Notes: generated from the sequence alone by a model not told the origin. A stretch of DNA of 64,000 bases from an uncultured Prevotella sp. (GCA_900319905.1 ONQB01000009.1:1-64000), one strand, 5' to 3'. Counted from the first letter of the stretch, positions 51,131 through 60,228 are shown. Numbers and translations are program-made.

Positions 51131-52021
51131 ATGAAAGAAGGGAAGAGAAATGCTTCGCTGAAGACTTGGATGGCAATGTTGCTGTCGCTCGTATCAATGA
51201 TGACCGCTGTGACGGGGTGCGTGCAGCGTAAGGAGGCTCCTGTGAGCCTGCAGACGGTGGCACAGGACGACTCGCTCAAGCAGGTCATTGCAGATAGAGA
51301 AGAGCAAATCAACAGCATGATGGCTACGTTGAATGAGATACAGGAAGGCTTCAATCAGATCAGTGAGGCCGAGAACCGCGTCAGTCTCATTCAGGACGAT
51401 GAACGCACCGACAAGGCAGCAGATATTAAGGAAGACATCCAACTCATTGCAGATCGCATGCAGCTCAACCGTGAGCTGATAAAGAAACTGCAGAATCAGT
51501 TGAAGGAGAGTGACTTCAAGAGTGCCGAATTCAAACGGGTCATTGCCAATATGGTGAAACAGCTCGAGGCCAAAGACCAGCAGTTGCAGCAGCTTCGTGC
51601 AGAGCTCGATGCGAAGAACATTCATATCGCAGAGCTCGATCAGGCCATTACAGACCTTAATACCAACGTTTCTGACCTGAAGGCAGACAACGATATGAAG
51701 TTGGAGACCATCAATACGCAGGATCTGCAGCTTAATACTGCATGGTATGTGTTCGGTACGAAGAGTGAGCTCAGGGAACAGCGCATCCTGACGGATGGTA
51801 AAGTGCTGCAATCGGCATTCAATAAGAGCTATTTCACGAAGATTGATATTCGTGTTACCAACGATATCAAACTCTACTCAAAGTCGGCTAAATTGCTCAC
51901 GCCCCATCCCTCGTCGAGCTACGAACTGGTCAAAGACAACAATCAGCAATACGAGCTTCGCATTACTAATCCTCAAATCTTCTGGAGCACCAGTAAGTAC
52001 CTTGTGATACTCGTGAAGTAG
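51131..52021 (+). CDS. Coiled-coil lipoprotein, function unknown
   Basis: This 296-residue lipoprotein has a hydrophobic signal and the lipobox AVTGC (C30). A long heptad-rich coiled coil (about 45-200; DRMQLNRELIKKLQNQLKES, VKQLEAKDQQLQQLRAEL) leads to a small beta-rich C-terminal domain (about 200-296; LNTAWYVFGTKSELREQRIL, DIRVTNDIKLYSKSAKLLTP). It is anchored in the envelope and probably elongated. Similar proteins occur widely in Bacteroidales, some under an adhesin-like name, which I do not adopt here. It is probably co-transcribed with rsmI (14-bp gap). Confidence 0.75.
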   Translation: MKEGKRNASLKTWMAMLLSLVSMMTAVTGCVQRKEAPVSLQTVAQDDSLKQVIADREEQINSMMATLNEIQEGFNQISEAENRVSLIQDDERTDKAADIKEDIQLIADRMQLNRELIKKLQNQLKESDFKSAEFKRVIANMVKQLEAKDQQLQQLRAELDAKNIHIAELDQAITDLNTNVSDLKADNDMKLETINTQDLQLNTAWYVFGTKSELREQRILTDGKVLQSAFNKSYFTKIDIRVTNDIKLYSKSAKLLTPHPSSSYELVKDNNQQYELRITNPQIFWSTSKYLVILVK

Positions 52022-52126
52022 TCTATTGGGGCACCATACATGTCCCGTTAGTGAAAAGATGTGATACATCGGTCGTGTTAGAATAAACATATCGATTGGA
52101 ATATTGTTTACAATATGCCGTTCGAC

Positions 52127-52466
52127 TTTTAACACTTTATTGTACTGATAAAAGGCCAAAACAGGGTTGGAACCATCATAAAATCGCATCGCTATTGTTT
52201 CTTCGGCGTAACGATGATGCCTTTTCGGCGAGATTCCATTGCCTTTTCGGCGAGATTCCATTGCCTTTTCGGCGAAATCTCAGTGGCTTTTCGGCGATAT
52301 TCCGACCTTTTTTTGGCGATATCTTGAAGGAAAAGCATTTATCGTGGTCCGTTGGATATGTAACATGCTATCTTTCAATCTGTTACTAAAAGACTCAATA
52401 TTGGCGTATTTCAAGCCAACGATCTCTTCGATGATTGGAACGCGTTTCTTAGAAGCCATTTAACAC
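52127..52466. repeat. Dispersed intergenic element, copy C (inverted relative to A and B)
   Basis: Read on the minus strand, it begins TGTGTTAAATGGCTTCTAAG and ends AGTGTTAAAAGTC, colinear with copy A along its whole length. The central array (about 52200-52320) has three nearly exact 22-bp units GCCTTTTCGGCGAGATTCCA plus degenerate ones. Short open frames across it are related to the frame in copy A but break in the middle. It fills most of the 628-bp gene-free stretch 52022-52649. The remaining parts (52022-52126, 52467-52649) show no recognisable feature. Confidence 0.87.
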
Positions 52467-52649
52467 AAATAATTTTGACATTGCTTCATGCCAAGTCAGA
52501 TAAATATTATTGAACGTATGGACAGCAATTAAATTTCGAGTGCATGTATCGTTGTCGATGGTCCTTGGTTAGTAGGCAAGCCTTATGTTCGCTGGGCTTG
52601 CCGGGAGAGTCAGGATTTTACCCGTCACATCACTTGTTCAGTTCGGCTG

Positions 52650-53111
52650 TCATCGTGTTCTTTCAATCTCTATGCCCACGTCAGCGATGCCGGGCATAAT
52701 CTCACGCTTCATGTCATGTCGGACAGTGATATGAAGAGAGTCGCCTTTTTGCAGGAACTGTTCAGCTACCCGGAAATGATACTGAAAGTAGCTCACACCT
52801 TGTCCTCGCACTATGCCTTTGCGGTCGAAAAGCTCGCAGTTGAGAGTGTCGGCCTGCTTCTTGCCACTCGGGTAGACGGTTTGGTCTACGATGAGCGTGA
52901 TGCGCTGAAAGGGGTAACTGTCGTTGATGCGCAGTCCAAGCCGCATGGCGTAGTTGCCGTCCTTGGCCAGGGGGGCAACGTCATATGACAAGACGTCAAC
53001 CTTATCCCATCCTGATACCAAGGTGTGATGATAATAATCATACACCTTATTATTATTGCAGGCACATAATAATAAGGTGATGGTCACAAAGTATAATAAG
53101 AAACGTCGCAT
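52650..53111 (-). CDS. gldH: GldH-like lipoprotein
   Basis: This 153-residue lipoprotein (lipobox LLCAC, C18) is of the GldH family. After the lipidated cysteine come NNNKVYDYYHHT and a compact beta domain (NYAMRLGLRINDSYPFQRI, GKKQADTLNCELFD). In gliding Bacteroidota GldH is needed for motility. In non-gliding Bacteroidales it persists with unknown function. It is the last gene of a leftward group behind ricT and holB, an arrangement that is common in this order. Confidence 0.85.
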   Translation of the reverse strand: MRRFLLYFVTITLLLCACNNNKVYDYYHHTLVSGWDKVDVLSYDVAPLAKDGNYAMRLGLRINDSYPFQRITLIVDQTVYPSGKKQADTLNCELFDRKGIVRGQGVSYFQYHFRVAEQFLQKGDSLHITVRHDMKREIMPGIADVGIEIERTR

Positions 53112-53156
53112 GACTAATCAATAATACTTATCAATCAGCAATGAAGCTTTCATTGT

Positions 53157-54527
53157 TTATTCATTTGAAGTGGCAACTCCATTATTGCTGTTGTTGCCAT
53201 TGTCGTCCTTCCCAGTCACAGGCTTCGGTTGATTGGGCTTGCTGTCCGGCATAGTCTTCTCTGCGGCTTTGGGCATGTTGGCGGAAGCAGGCGTGTTGCC
53301 TGCGTTCTGCTTGTTGGCAGCGAGCTTGTTGCCTGGTTCTGCTTTTTTGGCACCGGGTTTTGTGGCTGTTGCTGGTTTGTTGTCTGCTGCTGGCTTATTG
53401 TCGTTATTGTCTTGAGTGGCTTTTGCCTTAGCAGGTTTACCTTTCTTATTTTTCTTTTTCTTTTTGCTCTTGTCGAAGCGGCTGACATCAGCATCTGCCA
53501 ACAGGTCATTAGGCTTCTTCTCTTCCTTGGCCTTGTCGTCCATGAGGAGAGATAGCGGTTTCTCGCCATGTTTGTTCATTGCGATGATGTCGCGGGCACG
53601 CTCTGCCGTGATCACCTCGAGGTTGGCGGCCAGGTTCTTGTCGGTGGAGTAGGTACACAACCCGGCCAGGATGTCCGTCTTGAACAGATGGTACTCTGCA
53701 TCTTTTGTTTCCAGCAGTACGTCTTTCGGCGGCAACTTCCGGCTGGCCTCAATGTAGTCGTCGACTTCGTAGTTGAGGCAGCACTTCAGCTTGGCGCACA
53801 TGCCGGCCAGCTTCTGTGGATTGAGTGAGATGTCTTGAATACGTGCGGCATTGGTCGACACGCTGGAGAAGTTCTTCATCCATGTAGCGCAACAGAGCTC
53901 TCGTCCGCAGGGGCCTGTACCTCCAATGCGTCCGGCCTCCTGTCGTGCACCAATCTGTTTCATCTCGATGCGGACGTGGAAGGTCTCGGCCAGTACCTTG
54001 ATGAGTTGCCGGAAGTCAACGCGTTCGTCGGCAATGTAATAGAAGATGGCCTTGTTGCCGTCGCCCTGATATTCCACGTCGCCGATCTTCATTTGCAGGC
54101 CGAGTCGTTTGGCTATCTGTCGGCTTTCGATCATGGTGTCGTGCTCACGGCTCTTAGCCTCATTGTATTTCTCTATATCTACGGGCTTGGCGATACGGTA
54201 CACCCGTTTGATGTCGTCGGCTGACTTTAGGTTGGCTTTCTTAATCTGCAGGCTGACGAGCCGGCCGGTGAGTGTCACCACGCCGATGTCGTGCCCAGGG
54301 TTGGCCTCTACCGCTACAATGTCGCCTTTCCTAAGGTCAAGGTTGTTGACGTTGTGATAATATCCTTTTCGCGTATTCTTGAACTGCACCTCAACCAAGT
54401 CGGTCGACTCCGCGTTGCCAGGGACGTCAGCCAGCCAGTCGTAGGTGTTGAGTTGCTTGTCTTGCCGTCCTACACCTTCGTGAGAAAGGCCACGACCGCA
54501 ACCGGAGCATATCTTGTAATCTCTCAT
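53157..54527 (-). CDS. ricT: PSP1-domain protein (RicT/YaaT-like) with low-complexity tail
   Basis: This 456-residue protein has a PSP1 domain (about 40-280). Conserved cysteines appear in CGRELCCATW and CAKLKCCLNYE, matching the RicT/YaaT family, which in Bacillus is part of an Fe-S Y-complex that controls RNA processing. A zinc-knuckle-like CSGCGRG sits near the N-terminus (residues 7-13). The C-terminal 110 residues are Lys/Ala/Pro/Asn-rich (KKKKKNKKGK, then PAADNKPATATKPG) and are probably disordered. It is located between holB and gldH on one strand. The core call is firm; the function of the tail is unknown. Confidence 0.9.
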   Translation of the reverse strand: MRDYKICSGCGRGLSHEGVGRQDKQLNTYDWLADVPGNAESTDLVEVQFKNTRKGYYHNVNNLDLRKGDIVAVEANPGHDIGVVTLTGRLVSLQIKKANLKSADDIKRVYRIAKPVDIEKYNEAKSREHDTMIESRQIAKRLGLQMKIGDVEYQGDGNKAIFYYIADERVDFRQLIKVLAETFHVRIEMKQIGARQEAGRIGGTGPCGRELCCATWMKNFSSVSTNAARIQDISLNPQKLAGMCAKLKCCLNYEVDDYIEASRKLPPKDVLLETKDAEYHLFKTDILAGLCTYSTDKNLAANLEVITAERARDIIAMNKHGEKPLSLLMDDKAKEEKKPNDLLADADVSRFDKSKKKKKNKKGKPAKAKATQDNNDNKPAADNKPATATKPGAKKAEPGNKLAANKQNAGNTPASANMPKAAEKTMPDSKPNQPKPVTGKDDNGNNSNNGVATSNE

Positions 54528-54613
54528 TTATCTGGAATATTGTTTATCTGATGTATTTAAGTGTAATGTCGTTTAATGTGTTGCCTGATAAGCATGAATC
54601 CTTTGTGAGGCAC

Positions 54614-55759
54614 TTATCGTCTGAGATTGACCACCATCTCCAGTGCCATGTCGAAGAATTGTATCTTGCCGTTGGCGTTCTGTCCGATGTCGGTCATCAT
54701 GTGCTGCAATTGGTATTGTATGATCAGCACATTGCGTTCGTTGATGAATTTAGCAAAGTTGGCAGCGAAGGCTTCCTCGTCTTTTGTCATGTAGCACAAC
54801 TCAGGTCGCTTGAAGTTGTACATGAAGTTTTCTCTGATCATACGAAGAAGGTAGCTGATGAAGCGCCTTTGTTTTTCTCTTCCGAACGCTGCTACGGTGT
54901 CACTCCATTTCTTTAGATCCCTTACGTCTTTGGTGAATGCCTTACGCATGAGCAAAACAAAGAGGTCGAAGAATTGTCTGTTCTCATTGCTGGCGTCGAG
55001 CTCCTCCAGCGCTTTCAGCCAGTTGCCGGCGGCGATGCGTGCAATGCGACGTGCATCATCGGCAGCGATGCTTCGTTTCTCGATGAGAGCCTGCTCGATG
55101 TCGGCATCGTCGATGCGTCGCATGTCGAAGCGCTGCACCCGACTGCGAATGGTCTCGAGCAACAGTTCTGGTCGCTCGCTGACCAAGAGAAACACTGTCT
55201 GCTGGGGAGGTTCTTCGAGCAACTTCAGCAGTTTGTTTGCGCAGGTGGCATTCATACGCTCCGGCAGCCATATGAGGCTAACTTTATAGCCGCCCAGACT
55301 TGCCTTGATATTGAGCTTATGAGCCAGCGCGTCGCTCTCTGCCTCGAAGATCTGAGCCTGTTGGTTCTCTGCCTGCATGAGCTTCATCCATTGTTCCAGG
55401 GTGAAGTATGGTCCGTTATTTAGCAGTTGTTGCCATTCCTTGGCATAGTCCGCACAGGTTACCTTGCGGTCGCTGCCTGCATTCTTAGGCTTGATGATGG
55501 GGTAGGAGAAATGCAGGTCAGGGTGACCCCATTTGCGGAGCATCGCTTCAGCGTTGGCTATTGACGAAGGGTTGGACAATATACTTTCTCCGTCCCATCG
55601 CTCACCGAGCAGATAAGAGGCGAAGGCAAGGGCTGTAGCCATCTTGCCGCATCCCTCCGGTCCGGTGAAAAGCATGGCGTGAGGAATACGCTTCTCGTCG
55701 ACAAGTTGACGGAGGCGTGCCTGAGCTTCTTTTTGTCCGATGACGTTGCTGAACTGCAT
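54614..55759 (-). CDS. holB: DNA polymerase III subunit delta' (HolB)
   Basis: This 381-residue AAA+ clamp-loader subunit begins FSNVIGQKEAQARLRQLVDE and has Walker A GPEGCGKM (about 33-40). A sensor-type segment LIWLPERMNATCANKLLKLL, with EEPPQQTVFLLVSERP, follows near residues 170-205. It helps to load the sliding clamp. The ATG at 55759 is used; a longer frame runs into metF without similarity. metF lies 34 bp upstream and ricT 86 bp downstream. Confidence 0.92.
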   Translation of the reverse strand: MQFSNVIGQKEAQARLRQLVDEKRIPHAMLFTGPEGCGKMATALAFASYLLGERWDGESILSNPSSIANAEAMLRKWGHPDLHFSYPIIKPKNAGSDRKVTCADYAKEWQQLLNNGPYFTLEQWMKLMQAENQQAQIFEAESDALAHKLNIKASLGGYKVSLIWLPERMNATCANKLLKLLEEPPQQTVFLLVSERPELLLETIRSRVQRFDMRRIDDADIEQALIEKRSIAADDARRIARIAAGNWLKALEELDASNENRQFFDLFVLLMRKAFTKDVRDLKKWSDTVAAFGREKQRRFISYLLRMIRENFMYNFKRPELCYMTKDEEAFAANFAKFINERNVLIIQYQLQHMMTDIGQNANGKIQFFDMALEMVVNLRR

Positions 55760-55793
55760 GTCTAAAGTATTTGTTTGCTGTGCTGAGAGTCTT

Positions 55794-56744
55794 TTAGAGT
55801 ATTTGTTGTAGGATTTCCTCCATGCTGTCGAAGGATGAAATGGTGTAGAAGTGGATGTCGTGGATGCCGGATTTGTAAAGCTCACGGCACTGGTTGATGG
55901 TCCATTCCTTTCCAAGTTCGCGTGCTTCCTCGTCGGTCTTGCACTTCACGGCCTCCTTAGCCAGCTCCTGTGGCATGTCGCAGTGGAAGGTTTTGGGCAC
56001 CTGCGTGATCTGCGAGAGTTTGCTGAACGGCTTGATGCCGGGAATGATGGGAATGGTGATGCCCATGGAGCGTGCCTTGTCGACAAAGTTGAAGTATTTG
56101 CTGTTGTCGTAGAACAACTGAGTGACGGCATACTCTGCGCCCAAGTCTTGCTTCTGCTTGAGGTATTTCATGTCCATCTCCAGGTTGGGGGCCTCCTCAT
56201 GTTTCTCCGGATAGGCGGCCACGCCGTAGTGGAACTTCGGCTCTGGATGTTTGATGGGTGAACCGTCGATGAAGAAGCCTTCGTTGAAGCGGTTGACTTG
56301 GCCAATGAGTTCTGTGGTATGCGCATAGCCTCCGGCCGTGGGCTTGAACATATGGTCTTCGCGTGCCTTGTCGCCGCGGAGCAGCAGCAGGTTGCTAATG
56401 CCCAGCAGTTGCAGGTCGATGAGCTCGTATTCGATCTCTTCCTGATTGACGCCCGAACAAATGACGTGGGGTATGACGGGAATGTCGTAATGATATTGTA
56501 TAGCAGCAGCGACAGCCACTGTGCCGGGGCGTCGCCTGACGCACAATCTTTCAAACTGTCCGTCGCTGAGGGGATGGTAGACATACTCACTGTGATGAGT
56601 CGTGATGTTGATGTAATGGGGCTTGTAATCCTTTATCCGCTCGATGTTGCGGAAAAGCGCCCCGGTGCCGTTGCCTTTGAGGGGTGGGAGCACCTCAATA
56701 GAGAAGCCTTTCTCAGGCATGTTGAGTATGTCTACGATATTCAT
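55794..56744 (-). CDS. metF: Methylenetetrahydrofolate reductase (MetF)
   Basis: This 316-residue FAD enzyme reduces 5,10-methylene-THF to 5-methyl-THF for methionine synthesis. The N-terminal FSIEVLPPLKG with the substrate Glu, then ITTHHSEY, the HVICSGVNQEEIEYEL segment, LLLRGDKARE and QLFYDNSKYF are characteristic. Its -7 box TAACTTTG lies at 56787-56794. It probably leads the metF-holB-ricT-gldH group. Confidence 0.95.
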   Translation of the reverse strand: MNIVDILNMPEKGFSIEVLPPLKGNGTGALFRNIERIKDYKPHYINITTHHSEYVYHPLSDGQFERLCVRRRPGTVAVAAAIQYHYDIPVIPHVICSGVNQEEIEYELIDLQLLGISNLLLLRGDKAREDHMFKPTAGGYAHTTELIGQVNRFNEGFFIDGSPIKHPEPKFHYGVAAYPEKHEEAPNLEMDMKYLKQKQDLGAEYAVTQLFYDNSKYFNFVDKARSMGITIPIIPGIKPFSKLSQITQVPKTFHCDMPQELAKEAVKCKTDEEARELGKEWTINQCRELYKSGIHDIHFYTISSFDSMEEILQQIL

Positions 56745-56786
56745 ATGTTACAATGATTACGATGCATCCAAATTATTTGTACGCTA

Positions 56787-56794
56787 CAAAGTTA
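56787..56794 (-). promoter_or_regulatory. Putative -7 box of metF
   Basis: Minus-strand TAACTTTG matches TAnnTTTG, 42 bp before the metF ATG. No good -33 box was found. Confidence 0.5.
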
Positions 56795-56884
56795 ATAAAA
56801 ATATGCCAAGTAGTGGCGAGGATTGAAGAGAAACCTTGCGAAAACGTGATAAAATGTCGTTTCCTTGGCCCTTAATCCTGTCGT

Positions 56885-57607
56885 CTACTTGTCAATGCAT
56901 CCAAAGACTGTAGCCAGCTGCCTGAAATCATTGATGCTGACGAGATGGGGATGACTGCGCACTTCCGTCTTTTCGTGTGCCCACATGAGCGGGTAGGGAA
57001 TATGGACGGCATAGCCTCCCAACGACAGCACGGGAAGAATGTCCGACTTGAACGAGTTGCCAATCATGCACATCTGGCTGATATCGGTATTGAACAGCTG
57101 ACACAGCCGTTTGTATTCCTTAGGTGTCTTGTCGGCCACAACGATGATGTCGTCAAACCACCTGCTCAGTCCCGACCTCAAGAATTTCTGCTGTTGGTCG
57201 AGGTTGTCGCCTTTGGTAAACACCACCATAGGGCACTGGTTGTTGTCATGAAGCAGACGCAGGGTGTCGACTACACCTTCGAGTGGCGTAGCCGGTATCT
57301 GCAACAAGCTCTTCCCCAACGCGATGATATGGTAGATCTCGTCGTTGGTCACGCGGCCATTGGATACAGCGATTGCGTTTTCAATGAGCGAGATGGTGAA
57401 AGCCTTACTGCCATATCCCAGCAACGGCATGTTGGCTGTCTCTGTCAGGAAGAGCTGTTGAGAGACCTTCTCTGGTGTGGCGTAGGTTCCTAATAACTGT
57501 TGATATTGTCGTTCTACCTCGTTGAAATGGCCCTGACAGTCCCACAGTGTGTCGTCAGCATCGAAGGCGATGAGGCTGATGGGTACTTGTTTGTCGTTGA
57601 TAATCAT
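56885..57607 (-). CDS. HAD-superfamily hydrolase
   Basis: This 240-residue phosphatase-like protein has HAD motif I FDADDTLWD with nucleophile D16 and acid D18. Motif II is VVFTKGD (about 124-130), motif III contains the Lys of DKTPKEYKRL (about 159) and motif IV is MIGNSFKSDI (about 176-185). The cap is helical and inserted between motifs I and II, so it belongs to subfamily I (YjjG/phosphoglycolate-phosphatase-like). Its substrate is unknown. The ATG at 57607 is used because the longer frame overlaps the HD gene and lacks similarity. It follows the HD gene by 19 bp. Confidence 0.87.
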   Translation of the reverse strand: MIINDKQVPISLIAFDADDTLWDCQGHFNEVERQYQQLLGTYATPEKVSQQLFLTETANMPLLGYGSKAFTISLIENAIAVSNGRVTNDEIYHIIALGKSLLQIPATPLEGVVDTLRLLHDNNQCPMVVFTKGDNLDQQQKFLRSGLSRWFDDIIVVADKTPKEYKRLCQLFNTDISQMCMIGNSFKSDILPVLSLGGYAVHIPYPLMWAHEKTEVRSHPHLVSINDFRQLATVFGCIDK

Positions 57608-57626
57608 GCTGTGTGTAGGTTGACGG

Positions 57627-58181
57627 TCATGCCTCGTCGGGCTCAAAACGGTCGTGCCATGCTTTGAAGCGTTGCAGTCCCTCTTCTCCGAACTTAGCCA
57701 GGCTCTTGCATGCCTTCTCGTAGCTCTTCTCGCGCTCGGGGTGGGTCTTGCTGTAGAACTTGTCGGCATAGCAGATGACCTGCTCCTCCAGCGTCTCCGG
57801 CAGGAAATCCTGATGGGGCAGTGGCAGTTGCTGCTTGATGATCTCGTCCTTTGTCAACCCAGCTCCCGTGTGGCGTTCACAGACTCGGGCGTGACGAGGA
57901 AATCCCTCGGCACGCATCATCTGCCCACCGATGAAACCATGACAGATGTATGGCTCAGTGCCGTAGCATTTGATACCCGGTGCATTGCAGCGGCAGATGC
58001 CGATGTCGTGAAGCATGGCTGCCTCCTCTATGAACTGTCGGTCTAGGTGGAACTCGGGATGTGCGTCACAAATCTTCAGCGCACGCCGCGCAACGAGTGT
58101 GCTGTGCGTAATCAAAATATCCCGAAGCCCGTTGTCTCGGGCCTCGGGATAATACTTATTGATGATACCTTTGTAGTCCAT
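57627..58181 (-). CDS. HD-domain phosphohydrolase
   Basis: This 184-residue metal-dependent HD-superfamily protein has the ligand set H26 (LITHSTLVA), H58-D59 (AMLHDIGI), and a distal Asp in VICYADKFYSK (about 140). The insert CRCNAPGIKCYGTEPYIC is rich in cysteine. The substrate is not known; nucleotides or phosphate esters are typical. It lies between the OadA-type gene and the HAD hydrolase with short gaps on one strand, so the three are likely co-transcribed. Confidence 0.85.
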   Translation of the reverse strand: MDYKGIINKYYPEARDNGLRDILITHSTLVARRALKICDAHPEFHLDRQFIEEAAMLHDIGICRCNAPGIKCYGTEPYICHGFIGGQMMRAEGFPRHARVCERHTGAGLTKDEIIKQQLPLPHQDFLPETLEEQVICYADKFYSKTHPEREKSYEKACKSLAKFGEEGLQRFKAWHDRFEPDEA

Positions 58182-58218
58182 CTGTTGTCTTTAAACCATG
58201 AAGGCGCTACGCAAAGCG

Positions 58219-60000
58219 TTATTCCTCAGTCTTGTCTCTTTGGATATAGGCGATGACGTTGCCTTTTTGTACCTTAGAACCCTGCTTGGCGTTGATTTCC
58301 ACGAGCTTGCCGCCGAGGTCAGCTTTCACCTCAACGAACTCGCCCCAAGGAGCCATGATCCAGCAGAAAGCATCTCCTTCCTTGTATTCCTTACCAATGT
58401 AAGGCTCCACGGCAGGAGCGGCCTCTCCGTCGCCCTGGAATTCCCAGAATATCTCACCGCGTACCGGTGCCACGATGGCATCAGCCTGTGCATGCTTGAA
58501 GGCAAGGGCCTCCTCGGGACTTACCTTGGCACCGAGCTTTGCGTCCTTGGCTTTCTGCAAGTCGGCCAGGAAGTTCTTCTTGGCCTGTCCGCTCTTGTAG
58601 TTGCGGTACTGCTCGGGGTGCATGGCAAGCTCAAAGAGCTCTTCGTCGTCCTGGCCGTAGTCCCAACCGTTCTCGTCCATTTCCTTACGGAAGTCGTCGA
58701 GAGCCGGCTTGAGCTGTGTGTGAGGGTCGACGTCAGTGAACTCGCGTCCTTGCTTCTTGGCAAGCTCCTTTAGCTCGGGTGCAATCTCACCGGGCACGCG
58801 TCCGCTCTTGCCGAGAATCATACCCCACATGTTGTCGTCGAGGTAGACATAGCGGCCCTTGCCCTGCTCCAGTGACAGTAGGTTCATCAGTGCGATGTTC
58901 TTGGTGTACTGTGAGAACGGTGTTACGAGTGGTGGATAACCCACGCGTGGCCAAACATAAGCCACCTCATCGAAAAGCTTGATGAGCAGATCGTCCATGG
59001 AGTACTCGGGCTCACCCTTCTTCTTGCGGATATTGTTGATGGTGGCACGCATGCCGCCGAGGTCTGCCATCATTGAACCCATCATGCCGCCGGGCAGGCC
59101 GCAGGTAAGCAACAGCGACGACATCACCTTGTTGTTGGGGTTGATGAAGTAGCCAAGCCATTCGTCGATGAACTCCTGTGTCATGGCTCTGGCCTTCATA
59201 TATGCTGACATGTTGATTTCGGGAACCTCGAAGCCAGCGTTCTTCAGCATGCTCTGCACCGAGATTACGTCAGGATGCACCTTACCCCATGACAGCGGCT
59301 CGATGGCTGTGTCGATGATGTCGGCACCATTCTCACATACCTCCAGGATGCTGGCCATGCTCAGACCGGGGCCGGAGTGCCCGTGGTATTCGATGACGAT
59401 GTCGGGGTGTTTTTCCTTGATCATCTTTGTGAGCTTTCCCAGGAAAGCAGGCTGTCCGATGCCTGCCATGTCCTTCAGGCAGATCTCCTCAGCGCCAGCA
59501 GCTATCTCCTCGTCGGCGAGCTTGGCGTAATAGTCCAGCGTATGGATAGGAGAGGTGGTGATGCACAGCGTGCCCTGCGGGGTCATTCCGCCCTCCTTAG
59601 CCCATTTGATGGACGGGGCGATGTTACGGATGTCGTTCAGACCGTCGAAGATACGGGTGATATCGGTGCCCTGTGCATGCTTCACGCGATACATCATGGC
59701 GCGTACGTCGTCGGGCACGGGATACATGCGGAGAGCATTGAGACCACGGTCAAGCATGTGGGTCTTGATGCCGGCGGCGTGCAATGGTGCCGTGAAGGCG
59801 CGCACAGCTTTATTGGGGTTTTCACCAGCCAACAGCTGCACCTGCTCAAAGGCTCCGCCGTTGGTCTCTACACGTGAGAAACAACCCATCTCCACGAATA
59901 CGGGGGCAATGCGGGCCAGCTGGTCAGCACGGGGCTGAAACTTGCCGGAACTCTGCCACATGTCGCGGTAGACGAGACTGAACTGAATCTTTTTCTTCAT
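58219..60000 (-). CDS. Carboxyltransferase of the OadA/PycB type with a non-canonical biotinyl-like domain
   Basis: This 593-residue protein resembles the oxaloacetate decarboxylase alpha chain / pyruvate carboxylase subunit B. The HMGL-like TIM barrel (about 1-290) has YRDMWQSSGK, the metal-lysine motif LKDMAG (about 170) and EYHGHSGPG (about 207). A conserved carboxyltransferase region (TCGLPGGMMGS) follows. The C-terminal 75 residues form a biotinyl-like domain, but the usual EAMKM loop is replaced by WIMAPWGEF (about 547-555), so no biotinylatable lysine is seen at that place. The enzyme may instead act on a separate carrier. The ATG at 60000 fits the family (MKKKIQFSLVYRDMW); an alternative is at 60030. 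Confidence 0.88.
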   Translation of the reverse strand: MKKKIQFSLVYRDMWQSSGKFQPRADQLARIAPVFVEMGCFSRVETNGGAFEQVQLLAGENPNKAVRAFTAPLHAAGIKTHMLDRGLNALRMYPVPDDVRAMMYRVKHAQGTDITRIFDGLNDIRNIAPSIKWAKEGGMTPQGTLCITTSPIHTLDYYAKLADEEIAAGAEEICLKDMAGIGQPAFLGKLTKMIKEKHPDIVIEYHGHSGPGLSMASILEVCENGADIIDTAIEPLSWGKVHPDVISVQSMLKNAGFEVPEINMSAYMKARAMTQEFIDEWLGYFINPNNKVMSSLLLTCGLPGGMMGSMMADLGGMRATINNIRKKKGEPEYSMDDLLIKLFDEVAYVWPRVGYPPLVTPFSQYTKNIALMNLLSLEQGKGRYVYLDDNMWGMILGKSGRVPGEIAPELKELAKKQGREFTDVDPHTQLKPALDDFRKEMDENGWDYGQDDEELFELAMHPEQYRNYKSGQAKKNFLADLQKAKDAKLGAKVSPEEALAFKHAQADAIVAPVRGEIFWEFQGDGEAAPAVEPYIGKEYKEGDAFCWIMAPWGEFVEVKADLGGKLVEINAKQGSKVQKGNVIAYIQRDKTEE

Positions 60001-60140
60001 TTGTGCTATGAATTTGTCTTTGTTTATCATTGAATGGTATTGTCGGTACGCCTGCACCTGCACTTTCAGTACCGACATGCAACAAGCCTTGAGCGGCCTG
60101 CAAAAAGCAGTGTAAAGGCATGTCTTTATTTGTCAGAGTG

Positions 60141-60148
60141 CAAAATTA
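60141..60148 (-). promoter_or_regulatory. Putative -7 box of the OadA-type gene
   Basis: Minus-strand TAATTTTG matches TAnnTTTG. The leader would be about 135 bases if translation starts at 60000. Confidence 0.4.
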
Positions 60149-60201
60149 AATAAAAAAAAAGAAAATGCTGATGAACAAACTCTTTTTTTATGATTTATAA
60201 C

Positions 60202-60209
60202 TAACTTTG
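60202..60209 (+). promoter_or_regulatory. Putative -7 box of the orphan lipoprotein gene
   Basis: TAACTTTG matches TAnnTTTG, 19 bp before the ATG at 60229. The -33 box is not convincing. Confidence 0.45.
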
Positions 60210-60228
60210 CAGAAACATATCGTGAGAA

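Noticed and set aside
51131-52021. Naming the coiled-coil lipoprotein as a collagen-binding adhesin
   Set aside because: Only coiled-coil and lipobox features are visible; no sequence evidence for collagen binding.
52239-52463. Small protein gene in element C
   Set aside because: Its N-terminal half is the 22-bp array and its frame differs from that of copy A; no independent coding evidence.
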